Below, one piece after another: positions 7,489 through 15,442 of a stretch of 32,369 nucleotides of DNA. The stretch is from VFMC01 sp031404435. GTDB lineage: Bacteria; Actinomycetota; Acidimicrobiia; Acidimicrobiales; Ilumatobacteraceae. Location: the NCBI GenBank assembly GCA_031404435.1, contig JANNHO010000384.1, positions 1-32,369 on the forward strand, read 5' to 3'. Each line of letters opens with the position of its first letter. Position 1 is the first letter of the stretch. The notes under the pieces were generated by a model, which saw only the letters and a list, made by a program, of their open reading frames with translations, had not been told where the DNA came from and ran no database searches. The position numbers and the translations under genes are program-made.

Positions 7489-8541
7489 ATGAAGCTCTCG
7501 ATGATGATCAACTATTCAGGCGGGTTCAAAGAGGCCGTGCAACGCGTGGTCGAGCTGGAAAAGGCGGGCCTCGATCAGGTGTGGATCGCCGAGGCATACA
7601 GCTTCGATGCGATCAGCCAGGTCGGCTACCTGGCGGCAAAGACCGAACGGGTCGAGATCGGCACCGGCATCGTCAACGTCTTCACGCGCACAGCGGCGCT
7701 GATGGCGATGACCGCAGCGGGATGTGACTATGTGAGCGACGGGCGGTTCATCCTCGGCCTTGGTGCCAGCGGCCCGCAGGTGATCGAGGGCTTCCACGGG
7801 GTGCCGTTCGAGAAGCCGATGCAGCGGATCAAGGAGTACATCGAAGCGTGCCGGATGATCTGGAAGCGGGAGAAGTTCGACTATCAGGGCCAGACCTTCC
7901 AGGCGCCGCTACCGGCGGGTGAGGGCACCGGTCTCGGCAAGCCGTTGAAGCTGATCAACCATCCGGTACGTGCCGACATCCCCATCTGGTGGGCGAGCCT
8001 GAAGGACCGCAGCGTCGAGGCGACAGCCGAGATCGCCGATGGCTGGCTGCCGATCATGTTCATCCCCGAGAAGTACCACAGCGTGTGGGGTCCGCAGCTG
8101 AAAGCCGGCCTGGCCAAGCGCGACCCGAGTCGGCCGCGCCTTGACATTGCCGCCGGCGGCATGCTCGCCATCGACGACAGCCTCGTCGGCGATGCACGCA
8201 CCAAACTGCTCGACATGGCCCGCCCGAACATGGCGCTGTACGTGGGGGGAATGGGCGCGCGTGGCAAGAACTTCTACAACGACATCGCCTGCGCGTACGG
8301 CTACGACAAGGAGGCTGCTGAGGTGCAAGACCTGTACCTCGACGGCAAGAAAGACGAAGCGGCCGCAGCGCTGCCGGGGGAGTGGCTCGAGCTCGCCAAC
8401 CTCGTCGGCCCGCGCAGCTACGTGAAAGAGCGTGTCGGTGCGTTCAAGGAAGCCGGCGTCACCGTGCTGTCGGTCAATCCAGTCGGCCCCGACGCGGTGC
8501 GCACGATGGAGACCCTGCGCCAGATCGTCGACGACGCCTGA
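7489..8541 (+). CDS. LLM-class F420-dependent oxidoreductase
   Basis: This 350-residue protein belongs to the bacterial luciferase-like superfamily, in the branch that uses reduced coenzyme F420. The TIM-barrel pattern is clear: MKLSMMINYSGGF as the first strand, GLDQVWIAEAY, VEIGTGIVNVFTRTAALMA, DGRFILGLGASGPQVIEGFHG, and IPIWWASLKDRSVEATAEIA. The C-terminal part (SYVKERVGAFKEAGVTVLSV) is as expected. It resembles mycobacterial Rv3520c-type proteins, whose substrates are poorly known. The gene starts 19 bp after larE and may be co-transcribed with it. An F420 cofactor is consistent with fbiC being encoded in the same window. Confidence 0.88.
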   Translation: MKLSMMINYSGGFKEAVQRVVELEKAGLDQVWIAEAYSFDAISQVGYLAAKTERVEIGTGIVNVFTRTAALMAMTAAGCDYVSDGRFILGLGASGPQVIEGFHGVPFEKPMQRIKEYIEACRMIWKREKFDYQGQTFQAPLPAGEGTGLGKPLKLINHPVRADIPIWWASLKDRSVEATAEIADGWLPIMFIPEKYHSVWGPQLKAGLAKRDPSRPRLDIAAGGMLAIDDSLVGDARTKLLDMARPNMALYVGGMGARGKNFYNDIACAYGYDKEAAEVQDLYLDGKKDEAAAALPGEWLELANLVGPRSYVKERVGAFKEAGVTVLSVNPVGPDAVRTMETLRQIVDDA

Positions 8542-8616
8542 GACTGGTTCGTCGACCACGCCTCGATCGGTTCGTCGAGTAGTCGGTGACAACGCGGTCG
8601 ACACTACGTTTCGGGC

Positions 8617-9792
8617 ATGACCACATTCGGGGGATTTGTCACACCAGGCTGGGAACCGGTCGAGGCCGCGTTCCGGAACAACTTCGACACCGGCGAGGAG
8701 GTCGGAGCGTCCGTGTCGATCTACCACCGGGGGACCAAAGTGGTCGACCTGTGGGGCGGCTCTTTCGACGGCGGCGATCAGCCCTACGACGACACCACCT
8801 TGCAACTGGTGTTTTCCACCACCAAAGGCATCGCCGCGATTGCGGTCGGCATCTGCGTGCAACGCGGCCTGCTCGACTACTCGGCCCCGGTCACCAAGTA
8901 CTGGCCCGAGTTCGCGGCCCACGGTAAGGACGAAGCAACGGTCGGGCAGCTGCTCAGCCACCAGTGTGGGCTGTTCAGCGTGCAGGGTGAGATCACCCTC
9001 GACGAGGCGCTCCACTGGCCGACGATCACCGCACGCCTGGCCGACACCAAGCCGGAGTGGCCGATCGGCACCAACCACGGGTACCACGCGCTCACCTATG
9101 GATGGCTGGCTGGCGAGCTCGTGCGCCGGGTCGACCCCAAGCACCGCGGCTTCGGTCAGTTCGTCCAGGACGAGATCGCCAGGCCGCTCGAAGTGGAGTT
9201 GTGGGTCGGGCTGCCGGAGGAAATGGAGCCGCGGGTGTCGCCGGTGCTCGGCCAGCCGCTGTCGTCCGAATCGGCCGACCCGGCGGTACAGGAGATGCTC
9301 GAGCTGATGATGGGCCCGGCCACCAACGGCGGGCGGGCACTGTCACTCAACGGTTCGTTCGTTGGCGAGGGGCTGTTCAACTCGCGTCAGATCCGTGCCG
9401 CGGAGATCCCCGCGGCCAACGGAATCAGCAACGCTCGCGCGTTGGCCAAGATCTACGCCGCCACGCTCGCCCCGATCGACGGTGTGCAGCTGCTCGACGA
9501 CGATGTCCGCGACGTTGCCAGCATCACGGCCACCACGGCCGGCGAACCGGATGCATGCCTGATCATGCCAACCACGTTCGGTATGGGTTTCATGACCCAC
9601 GGCCCGTTCACGCCCTATGCCGGTGTCGGCTCGTTCGGTCATTCGGGTGCCGGCGGATCGGTTGCGTTCGCCCAGCCCGAGCGAGAACTCGCGTTCGCCT
9701 ACGTGATGAACCAGTCCGCGGTGAACCTCGCCAGCGACCTGCGTTCGCAGCGGCTGATCGACGCCGCCACCGCAGTGATCGACGCCGTCTGA
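8617..9792 (+). CDS. Serine hydrolase, beta-lactamase/EstB family
   Basis: The 391-residue protein has the fold markers of class C beta-lactamase-like esterases. The nucleophile motif S-x-x-K is STTK (Ser67, Lys70) in LVFSTTKGIAA, and the catalytic Tyr is probably Y156 in HGYHALTYGWLAGE. The C-terminal GHSGAGGSVAFAQPE takes the place of the KTG-like box. No signal peptide is visible, so it is probably cytoplasmic. Related actinobacterial proteins (LipD/LipE/LipL types) are carboxylesterases; the true substrate is unknown. It follows the F420-type oxidoreductase after 75 bp, a spacing that allows a separate promoter. Confidence 0.88.
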   Translation: MTTFGGFVTPGWEPVEAAFRNNFDTGEEVGASVSIYHRGTKVVDLWGGSFDGGDQPYDDTTLQLVFSTTKGIAAIAVGICVQRGLLDYSAPVTKYWPEFAAHGKDEATVGQLLSHQCGLFSVQGEITLDEALHWPTITARLADTKPEWPIGTNHGYHALTYGWLAGELVRRVDPKHRGFGQFVQDEIARPLEVELWVGLPEEMEPRVSPVLGQPLSSESADPAVQEMLELMMGPATNGGRALSLNGSFVGEGLFNSRQIRAAEIPAANGISNARALAKIYAATLAPIDGVQLLDDDVRDVASITATTAGEPDACLIMPTTFGMGFMTHGPFTPYAGVGSFGHSGAGGSVAFAQPERELAFAYVMNQSAVNLASDLRSQRLIDAATAVIDAV

Positions 9793-9806
9793 GCCGGTCG
9801 CGGGTT

Positions 9807-10208
9807 TCAGGCGTTGTCGCCGCTGATCCTGGCGACCAACGTTGGCGGGGCGATCACCCGGTAGGCCTCGACCACGATCTCGCCGATCTCGTCCCAGTCG
9901 AGATCGCCGACGTCGAGGTACACGCCGAGCCACCCACGGTGGCCCACGTACGGAGGCCGGAAGAACCGGTCCGGCTCGCTGTCCACCAGCTCGGCCTGCA
10001 CACCGGGCGGTGCCGCGCACCAGAAGCCGAATCGCTCGTCATGATGGTGATCGCTCGACATGACGAACGTCTTCTTGCCGCGGACGAACCACGTTGGTTC
10101 GCCATGACTCAACCGTTCGGACACCTCCGGCAGCGCCATGCACGCAACGCGCAGGCGCTGCAGAACGTCCGGCGAGCTCGGCCGGTTCGGAGTCACCGCG
10201 CCGGTCAT
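9807..10208 (-). CDS. MmcQ/YjbR-family protein
   Basis: This small protein of 133 residues has the MmcQ/YjbR (CyaY-like) fold: LPEVSERLSHGEPTWFVRGKK, then KTFVMSSDHH, FGFWCAAPPG and FFRPPYVGHRGWLGVYLD. Members are sometimes called DNA-binding, but the molecular role is not established. The start ATG overlaps the stop of the upstream M20 peptidase gene as ATGA, so the two are translationally coupled and form one transcript. Confidence 0.88.
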   Translation of the reverse strand: MTGAVTPNRPSSPDVLQRLRVACMALPEVSERLSHGEPTWFVRGKKTFVMSSDHHHDERFGFWCAAPPGVQAELVDSEPDRFFRPPYVGHRGWLGVYLDVGDLDWDEIGEIVVEAYRVIAPPTLVARISGDNA

Positions 10209-11617
10209 TTGGCTGAGCGGATGGCGTGGGCGTGCAGGACGCGGGCCAGGCACGAGGTCAGCCGGCGGGCCGTGGGAATGTGGAGGTACTCGTTGGGGCC
10301 GTGCGCGTTCGTGCCGGGGCCGAGGACGCCGGTGACCACGAACTGCGCCTCGGGGAACATCTCGCCGAGCATCCCCATGAACGGGATCGAGCCCCCCTCG
10401 CCGAACGCGCCGGCCGGCTTGCCGAACTCGGCGGTCGAGGCGTCGTCGAGCGCATGTTGGAGCCATGGGCTGAACGACGGCGCGTTCCATCCCGGACCGG
10501 AGTGCCCGTGGCGCAACTCGACCGTCGCACCGTACGGCGGATCGGCGGTGACCGTCCGCTGCAGCGCCTCGAGCGCGGCTTCGTGATCGCACGTTGGAGG
10601 GATGCGCAGACTCAGCTGGAGCGAGGTGTACGGGCGCAGGACGTTGCCGGCGCTCTCGACCGCGGGGATGCCATCGACGCCGGTGATGCTCAGCGTCGGC
10701 CGCCACGTGCGCGCCAGCAACTGCTCGACGGGGTCGTCCACCATCGGTTGGGTACCGTCGGCCCATGGGAAGTGTCCGGCGATCGGGAAATCGCGGGCCG
10801 TTGCGGTTGCCTGGTCGACTCGGTCAGCCGGGATCTCGACGTGGAGCTCGGGGATGCGCACGGCACCGTCGGTGGCGTCTTCGATCCGCTCGAGGACCTG
10901 GCGGATGATGCGGAACGACGACGGGACCACCCCGCTCGCCTCGCCCGAGTGCACCCCTTCGGTGAGGACGTCGACACGTAGTTCACCGGCGACGAGGCCG
11001 CGCAGCGACGTGGTCGCCCACAGCCGCTCGTAGTCGAGGCAGCCCGAGTCGAGGCACAGCACCAGGCTCGGCGTGCCGATCCGGTCGCAAAGTGCGTCGA
11101 TGTGCGCGGGCAGGTCGGGGCTGCCGCTTTCCTCGCTGGCCTCGATCAAGATGATGCAACGGTTGTGGCGCAGCCCGGCCGCCTGAGCGGCTTCGATTGC
11201 CAGCACCGAGGCGAACGCCGAGTATCCGTCGTCGGCACCGCCGCGACCATAGAGCCGGTCGCCTTCCAGCACCGGCTTCCATGGGCCGAGGCCGTCGCGC
11301 CAGCCGGTCATCTCAGGTTGCTTGTCGAGGTGGCCGTAGAGCAGCACCGGGTCGTCGGCCGATCCGCCACCGAACGCGTCGACATCGATCACGATCATCG
11401 GTGTCAGGCCGGGCAGTTCGCGTACCTCGACCGTCATCCCGGCAACGAATCGGCTCGCGCACCAGGAGCGGATCAGCTCGACCGCCCGGTCCATGTGCCC
11501 GTGCTCGCGCCACTGCGGGTCGTAGAGCAACGACACGTTCGGAATGGCGATGTAGTCGTGCAGCGCGGGGAGGATCTCCTCGGCCCACACCCGGTTGACA
11601 TGCTCGCAAATGCTCAT
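10205..11617 (-). CDS. M20-family metallopeptidase (dipeptidase)
   Basis: The 470-residue protein is a two-zinc amidohydrolase of family M20, acting on dipeptides or N-acylated amino acids. Zinc-site motifs are YGHLDKQPE (His96, Asp98), GRGGADDGYSAF (bridging Asp129), EASEESGSPDL (catalytic Glu162, ligand Glu163), LCLDSGCLDY, and the C-terminal GPGTNAHGPNEYLHIP with the last ligand His. A dimerisation insert begins near ELHVEIPADRV. The set is complete, so the enzyme should be active. Its ATG at 11617 lies beside the 19-nt repeat array, and the frame stays open into the repeats, which should not be read as extra N-terminus. The gene is coupled to the YjbR gene downstream by an ATGA overlap. 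Confidence 0.92.
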   Translation of the reverse strand: MSICEHVNRVWAEEILPALHDYIAIPNVSLLYDPQWREHGHMDRAVELIRSWCASRFVAGMTVEVRELPGLTPMIVIDVDAFGGGSADDPVLLYGHLDKQPEMTGWRDGLGPWKPVLEGDRLYGRGGADDGYSAFASVLAIEAAQAAGLRHNRCIILIEASEESGSPDLPAHIDALCDRIGTPSLVLCLDSGCLDYERLWATTSLRGLVAGELRVDVLTEGVHSGEASGVVPSSFRIIRQVLERIEDATDGAVRIPELHVEIPADRVDQATATARDFPIAGHFPWADGTQPMVDDPVEQLLARTWRPTLSITGVDGIPAVESAGNVLRPYTSLQLSLRIPPTCDHEAALEALQRTVTADPPYGATVELRHGHSGPGWNAPSFSPWLQHALDDASTAEFGKPAGAFGEGGSIPFMGMLGEMFPEAQFVVTGVLGPGTNAHGPNEYLHIPTARRLTSCLARVLHAHAIRSAK

Positions 11618-11656
11618 CCGCCGCACCGTACCCCCACCCCGCTCCCACCGCTCCGC

Positions 11657-11713
11657 ATCCGAGTCCCCGCGCGTCATCGGAGTCCCCGCGTGTCATCGGA
11701 GTTCCCGCGTGTC
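11657..11713. repeat. Three tandem 19-nt repeats
   Basis: Three units of 19 nt (11657-11675, 11676-11694, 11695-11713) follow the pattern ATC-S-GAGT-Y-CCCGCG-Y-GTC with one or two differences each. The array runs into the hairpin repeat to its right, whose first bases (ATCCGAGT) continue the same unit. A single related copy lies outside the right-hand hairpin repeat. Confidence 0.85.
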
Positions 11714-11782
11714 ATCCGAGTGGGGAGAGGGGGACCCGAGTGTTTAGCGCGCACACGGGTGGGCGCTCGCCACTCGGATGAA
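11686..11782 (+). repeat. Left 97-bp hairpin repeat
   Basis: This segment is an inverted copy of 12854-12950, with 88 of 97 positions identical and no gaps. It is also self-complementary. CATCCGAGTGG (11713-11723) pairs perfectly with CCACTCGGATG (11770-11780), and ACCCGAGTG inside pairs with CACACGGGT except for one A-A mismatch. It lies between the M20 peptidase start and the nuclease-like gene. Between it and that gene (11783-11904) nothing else is seen apart from a ribosome binding site. Confidence 0.85.
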
Positions 11783-11904
11783 GGCCGGCGATGTCCGACG
11801 AACCGCGCTCCACCGACGAACGCACGAGTTGGTGTGATCCGTTGGCACGAGCGATACGTTGCCCACGGTCTTCCCCCAGACGTTTTCACGTACTTGGAGG
11901 ACCC

Positions 11905-12836
11905 ATGAACGACCTCACCCCTGCGGCCCTGGCAGTGTTCGCCGCTCACCACTCGGTCGCCACTGCAGCGATGCTTCAGCTGGCCGGAATCAGCCGCAAC
12001 CGGCGGGTTCGCTTGGTACAACAAGGGCTGCTCACGATGGACCACCGGCGGGTGTATCGCCTTGCCGGCTCGCCGCTGACGTTGGAGTCGCGCTGTGTAG
12101 CACTGTGCCTCGAGTACCCGACCGGGTTCATCACCGGCCCAACGGCGGGGCGACTGGCAAACTTCGGCGGATGGGCCCCATGGGCCCGATTCACTTCTCG
12201 GTACCGCACGGCACCAACATCGGCCCCATTGACGATGTGGTGATTCGCCAGACGACGTTCGTTGACGGCTTCCACCTGCAAAAGCGAGGTGACGGGATCG
12301 TGGTCGCGAGCGCGCCGCGGCTTGCCTTCGACCTCACGTCGGACTTGAGTGCGATCGATCATGCATCGGTCGTCGAGCAGATCCTGAGTGAGCGGATGTG
12401 CACGCTCGCCACACTCGGTCGGATCGGCCGCCAACTCGCGCACCCGGCTCGACGGGGATCATCGATGTTCCTTCGGACGCTCGCCAACCGCTTGAGCGGC
12501 GGCCCCCTCGAATCCCATCCGGAAGTCGTGCTCGGCAATGCCCTGCGTGACCGTGGGATTCCCGTCGTCGCGCAACTCAAGGGTTTGGTGTTGCCGAATG
12601 GCCGGACCGTGAGGATCGATCTCGCCGTGGCGGAGGTGAAGTGGGCGGTCGAGATCGACGTGCATGGCGACCACTTCCTGCTCGAGGGCGGGACGAACGA
12701 TCGGCGCCGCGATCGGCAATGCCACCGGATCGGCTGGCAGGTCGAGCGAGTCACAGCGCTTGATCTGGCCGACATCGACACCTTGTGCGACGAATTGGTC
12801 GAGCTGTACCACATCCGATGCCATGCGGCGGCGTGA
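11905..12836 (+). pseudogene. AbiEi-like HTH / DUF559 nuclease-domain gene, frameshifted
   Basis: The ATG at 11905 follows GGAGG. The first frame encodes an AbiEi-like winged-helix region: SVATAAMLQLAGISRNRR, then VRLVQQGLLTMDHRRVYRLA and GFITGPTAGRLANF. From about position 12150-12171 the family sequence continues in the -1 frame (RRMGPMGPIHFSVPHG) up to 12836. That part ends in a Vsr/RecB-like DUF559 domain: RTVRIDLAVAEVKWAVEIDV, RRRDRQCHRIGWQVERVTAL. The first frame by itself stops at 12243. Restoring one base near 12160 would give one protein of about 310 residues, the usual actinobacterial form. The domain pair is common in actinobacteria, and the function is unproven. It could be a real lesion, a sequence error, or two separately translated pieces. 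The gene is bracketed by inverted hairpin repeats. Confidence 0.75.
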
Positions 12837-12853
12837 AACTCGGCGTGCTGATG

Positions 12854-12950
12854 TTCATCCGAGTGTCGAGCGCCCACCCGTGTGCGCGCTCACCACTCGC
12901 ATCCCCCTCTTCCCACTCGGATGACACGCGGGGACTCGGATGGCACGCGG
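12854..12950 (-). repeat. Right 97-bp hairpin repeat
   Basis: Inverted partner of 11686-11782 (91% identity). It has its own 10-bp end pairing (CATCCGAGTG with CACTCGGATG) and carries one further ACTCGGATG-type unit at its outer side. The two repeats and the gene between them form a unit of about 1.27 kb. The remaining bases to the end of the next gene (12951-12975) show nothing. Confidence 0.85.
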
Positions 12951-12975
12951 GTGCGGGGGTGAGGGCTCAGGTGGG

Positions 12976-14199
12976 TCAGGGCGCTGGCGTATGGCGGTAG
13001 GTGCCTGACCTTCGTAGGGCGTGGCGGTGCCAGCGGGAGGGGGTGAGCAGGAGGGCTCTCGGTTCGTCCTCGAACATCCACCTGGCAAAGTTGCGGCTGC
13101 CCCATGCGCTCGCACCGACGAGGCGGATCGCTCCCCGTGCGCCACGCGGGTGGGCCAGCGCACGGGTGAGGACTGCCGACATCTTGTGATCGGCAAAGAG
13201 GTGGTGGCGAACGTCGGCTTGGTAACGTTGCCGCGCAATCTCGGGCCGCATCGCTCCTGCGGCGACCAACGCCTCAGCGGCGAGGCGACCGGTGAGCACC
13301 GCTTGGCCGATGCCTTCGCCGGTCATCGTGTCGGTTGCTCTGGCGGCATCGCCGACGAACAGCGTTCGCCCCGACGAGAGCACCGCGCGGTCGATACCGG
13401 CCGGGATCGGCCATGCCGTATGCCGATCCTCGAGTTCGACATCGCCCCCGAGCGCCGCGACCACGTGCGGCCGCCCCAACAGGTCGCCCCACAGCGCGTT
13501 CATCTCCTGTACCTTGCGGACGCCGCCGCGCTGGATGCCGAAGCCGATGTTGACGCGGCCGTCAGGGAGCGGAAAGCTCCACATGTACCCCGGCAACAGG
13601 TCGGCCTCGAACCACACGTACAGCCGTGTCGCCGCAGGCCCGGTCACATTGCGGGCGTACTGGCGAAAGGCGTGCCACTCGCCGAGGTAACCGGGTTCGG
13701 ACAGCCCCAATAGCTTGCGGGTCGGCGACCACATCCCATCGGCGGCGATCACGTACCGGGTGCGAACGCAACCGAGTCCGTCCACGTCGACATCGACGTG
13801 GTCGCCGGATTGGCGCAGACCAGTCAGCGCGTGGCCCTCGGACACCTCGGTGCCGGCATCGCGGGCGAGCGCGACGAGCGCCGCGTCGAGTTCGCGGCGA
13901 GGGGTCGTCGCCGCGAACATCCCCTGCCCAGTCGGCAGCGGTGCGCACACCTCGCGACCCGAGGGCGAGCGAAGCCATGCCGCGTCGACCGTGTACCAAC
14001 TCGGCACCATCGCCGGATCGAGTCCGAGCAGTTCCAGTTCACGCAGTGCAAGCGTGGTCAAGCCGTCGCCACAGCATTTGTCACGGGGGAACGTGGCCTT
14101 GTCGATCATCAGCACCGATCGTCCGGAGCGGGCGAGCGTCGTTGCCGCAGTCGCGCCGGCCGGACCAGCACCAACGACGACCACATCGAAAGTCGTCAT
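12976..14199 (-). CDS. FAD-dependent oxidoreductase, geranylgeranyl reductase family
   Basis: The 407-residue flavoprotein begins with a Rossmann FAD motif (VVVVGAGPAGATAA, residues 6-19). It continues with ATFPRDKCCGDGLT, typical of geranylgeranyl reductase-like proteins, the mid-sequence YVIAADGMWSPTRKLLGL, and the second FAD-contact motif LFVGDAARATDTMTGEGIGQ. Family members reduce isoprenoid chains of menaquinone, lipids or chlorophyll; in actinobacteria reduction of a menaquinone or polyprenyl double bond is plausible but not shown here. The ATG at 14199 starts directly before the FAD motif as in relatives. An ATG at 14289 in the same frame would add 30 residues without a clear ribosome binding site. 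The gene is divergent from the SDR gene to its right. Confidence 0.88.
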   Translation of the reverse strand: MTTFDVVVVGAGPAGATAATTLARSGRSVLMIDKATFPRDKCCGDGLTTLALRELELLGLDPAMVPSWYTVDAAWLRSPSGREVCAPLPTGQGMFAATTPRRELDAALVALARDAGTEVSEGHALTGLRQSGDHVDVDVDGLGCVRTRYVIAADGMWSPTRKLLGLSEPGYLGEWHAFRQYARNVTGPAATRLYVWFEADLLPGYMWSFPLPDGRVNIGFGIQRGGVRKVQEMNALWGDLLGRPHVVAALGGDVELEDRHTAWPIPAGIDRAVLSSGRTLFVGDAARATDTMTGEGIGQAVLTGRLAAEALVAAGAMRPEIARQRYQADVRHHLFADHKMSAVLTRALAHPRGARGAIRLVGASAWGSRNFARWMFEDEPRALLLTPSRWHRHALRRSGTYRHTPAP

Positions 14200-14441
14200 G
14201 GACCCGGCGGCCACCGCCTCATCGTGGGCACTCGCGCGCGCCGACGTCGTAATGGTGGAGGCGGCGTTTGGTCGGGCGTCGCTAGTCATCGGCGATGCAG
14301 GTTATGCGGCGGTGGCATCGATCAGTCCGGCCGACTGGCACGCCCGTTGGTCACGCAACTTATGATGACCCGGTCCCTGGCACCTGGCGCTCGCGCTGGT
14401 GACGCGCCGGACACGTGCACTCGATTGATTGGAGACCGAAA

Positions 14442-15359
14442 ATGGGCAAGTTGTGTGAAGGTCGAGTGGTGATCGTCACCGGTGCCGGTCGCGGCATCGG
14501 TCGGGAGCATGCACTCAGCCTCGCCGCACATGGAGCCAAGGTCGTCGTCAACGACCTCGGCGGAAACATCGACGGCTCGGGCGGCGACGTCAGCCCGGCT
14601 GCGCAGGTGGTCGACGAAATCACTGCGATGGGTGGGGAAGCGGTTGCCAACGGCGACAGCGTTTCGTCATGGGAAGGTGCGCAACGCCTGATCAACACCG
14701 CCGTCGAGACCTTTGGCGACCTCCACGCAGTGGTCAACAATGCCGGCATCTTGCGTGACCGGGTGTTGGCCAACATGACCGAGCAGGAATGGGACGCCGT
14801 CATCGACGTGCACCTCAAGGGCACCTTTGCCCCGAGCCGATGGGCTGCTGCGTACTGGCGCGAGCAGTTCAAGGCCGGCAAACCGGTCGATGGGCGGATC
14901 ATCAACACCACCTCGGTCAGCGGCATCTACGGCAACCCCGGCCAGACCAACTACGGCGCAGCCAAGGCCGGGATCGCCTCGTTCTCCAACATTGCTGCGC
15001 TCGAACTCGCTCGCTACGGAGTGACCGTCAACTGTGTCGCACCGGTTGCGCTGACCCGCATGACCGAAGGGCTCGGGCCGGCGCCGGAGACCGACGAGGC
15101 TCGGGAGATGCGCTCGCCGCGCTGGATCGCGCCGATCGTCACCTGGCTCGCCTCGGCCGAGTCTGCCGCGGTGACCGGCCGTGTGTTCGAGGCAAGCGGG
15201 CAGACCCTGGCGATCGCGGAAGGCTGGGTGCGCGGCCCGCGCACCGAACCGATCGAAGACCCCGCACAACTCGGCCCTGTGGTGGAGCAACTGATCGCCC
15301 AGGCTCGGAAGAACTCGGGGATGAACGGCGAACCCGGCGGTTGGCCACAACCGCAATGA
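14442..15359 (+). CDS. Short-chain dehydrogenase, MFE-2-type 3-hydroxyacyl-CoA DH
   Basis: The 305-residue SDR has the nucleotide motif TGAGRGIG (residues 13-20), the structural NNAG, and the catalytic YGAAK (Tyr171, Lys175) after a Ser-containing TTSVSG. The NDLGG segment with the following acidic insert is typical of the dehydrogenase part of peroxisomal multifunctional enzyme type 2 and its mycobacterial relatives. These oxidise 3-hydroxyacyl-CoA with NAD+. A MaoC-type hydratase follows after 83 bp, so the two together would perform the hydration and oxidation steps of beta-oxidation, perhaps of branched or steroid side chains. GGAG at 14431-14434 fixes the ATG start. Confidence 0.9.
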   Translation: MGKLCEGRVVIVTGAGRGIGREHALSLAAHGAKVVVNDLGGNIDGSGGDVSPAAQVVDEITAMGGEAVANGDSVSSWEGAQRLINTAVETFGDLHAVVNNAGILRDRVLANMTEQEWDAVIDVHLKGTFAPSRWAAAYWREQFKAGKPVDGRIINTTSVSGIYGNPGQTNYGAAKAGIASFSNIAALELARYGVTVNCVAPVALTRMTEGLGPAPETDEAREMRSPRWIAPIVTWLASAESAAVTGRVFEASGQTLAIAEGWVRGPRTEPIEDPAQLGPVVEQLIAQARKNSGMNGEPGGWPQPQ

Positions 15360-15442
15360 CCCGCTGACCGCGCGACCAGCCACCGACCCCTCATACTATC
15401 AATCCGCTCACCCCTCCCGATTCCCGCTGAAAGGCCACTCCC

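Noticed and set aside
8545..8580. Repeated GGTTCGTCGA in the gap before the serine hydrolase
   Set aside because: Two 10-nt copies only, too short to assign a role.
7909..9144. Minus-strand open frame of 411 codons
   Set aside because: Antisense to the F420-type oxidoreductase and serine hydrolase genes, without recognisable motifs.
9057..10586. Long plus-strand open frame of 509 codons
   Set aside because: It lies over the serine hydrolase, YjbR and M20 genes in other frames, and its product is Arg-rich low-complexity sequence typical of a G+C-rich shadow.
11618..11677. Longer N-terminus of the M20 peptidase reaching into the repeats
   Set aside because: The added residues are encoded by the 19-nt repeat array and are absent from the family.
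11657..11713. CRISPR array
   Set aside because: The 19-nt units are directly adjacent without spacers, and no cas genes are present.
12140..12180. Programmed -1 frameshift in the AbiEi/DUF559 gene
   Set aside because: No X-XXY-YYZ slippery heptamer is in register in the overlap, so decay or a sequence error is the simpler reading.
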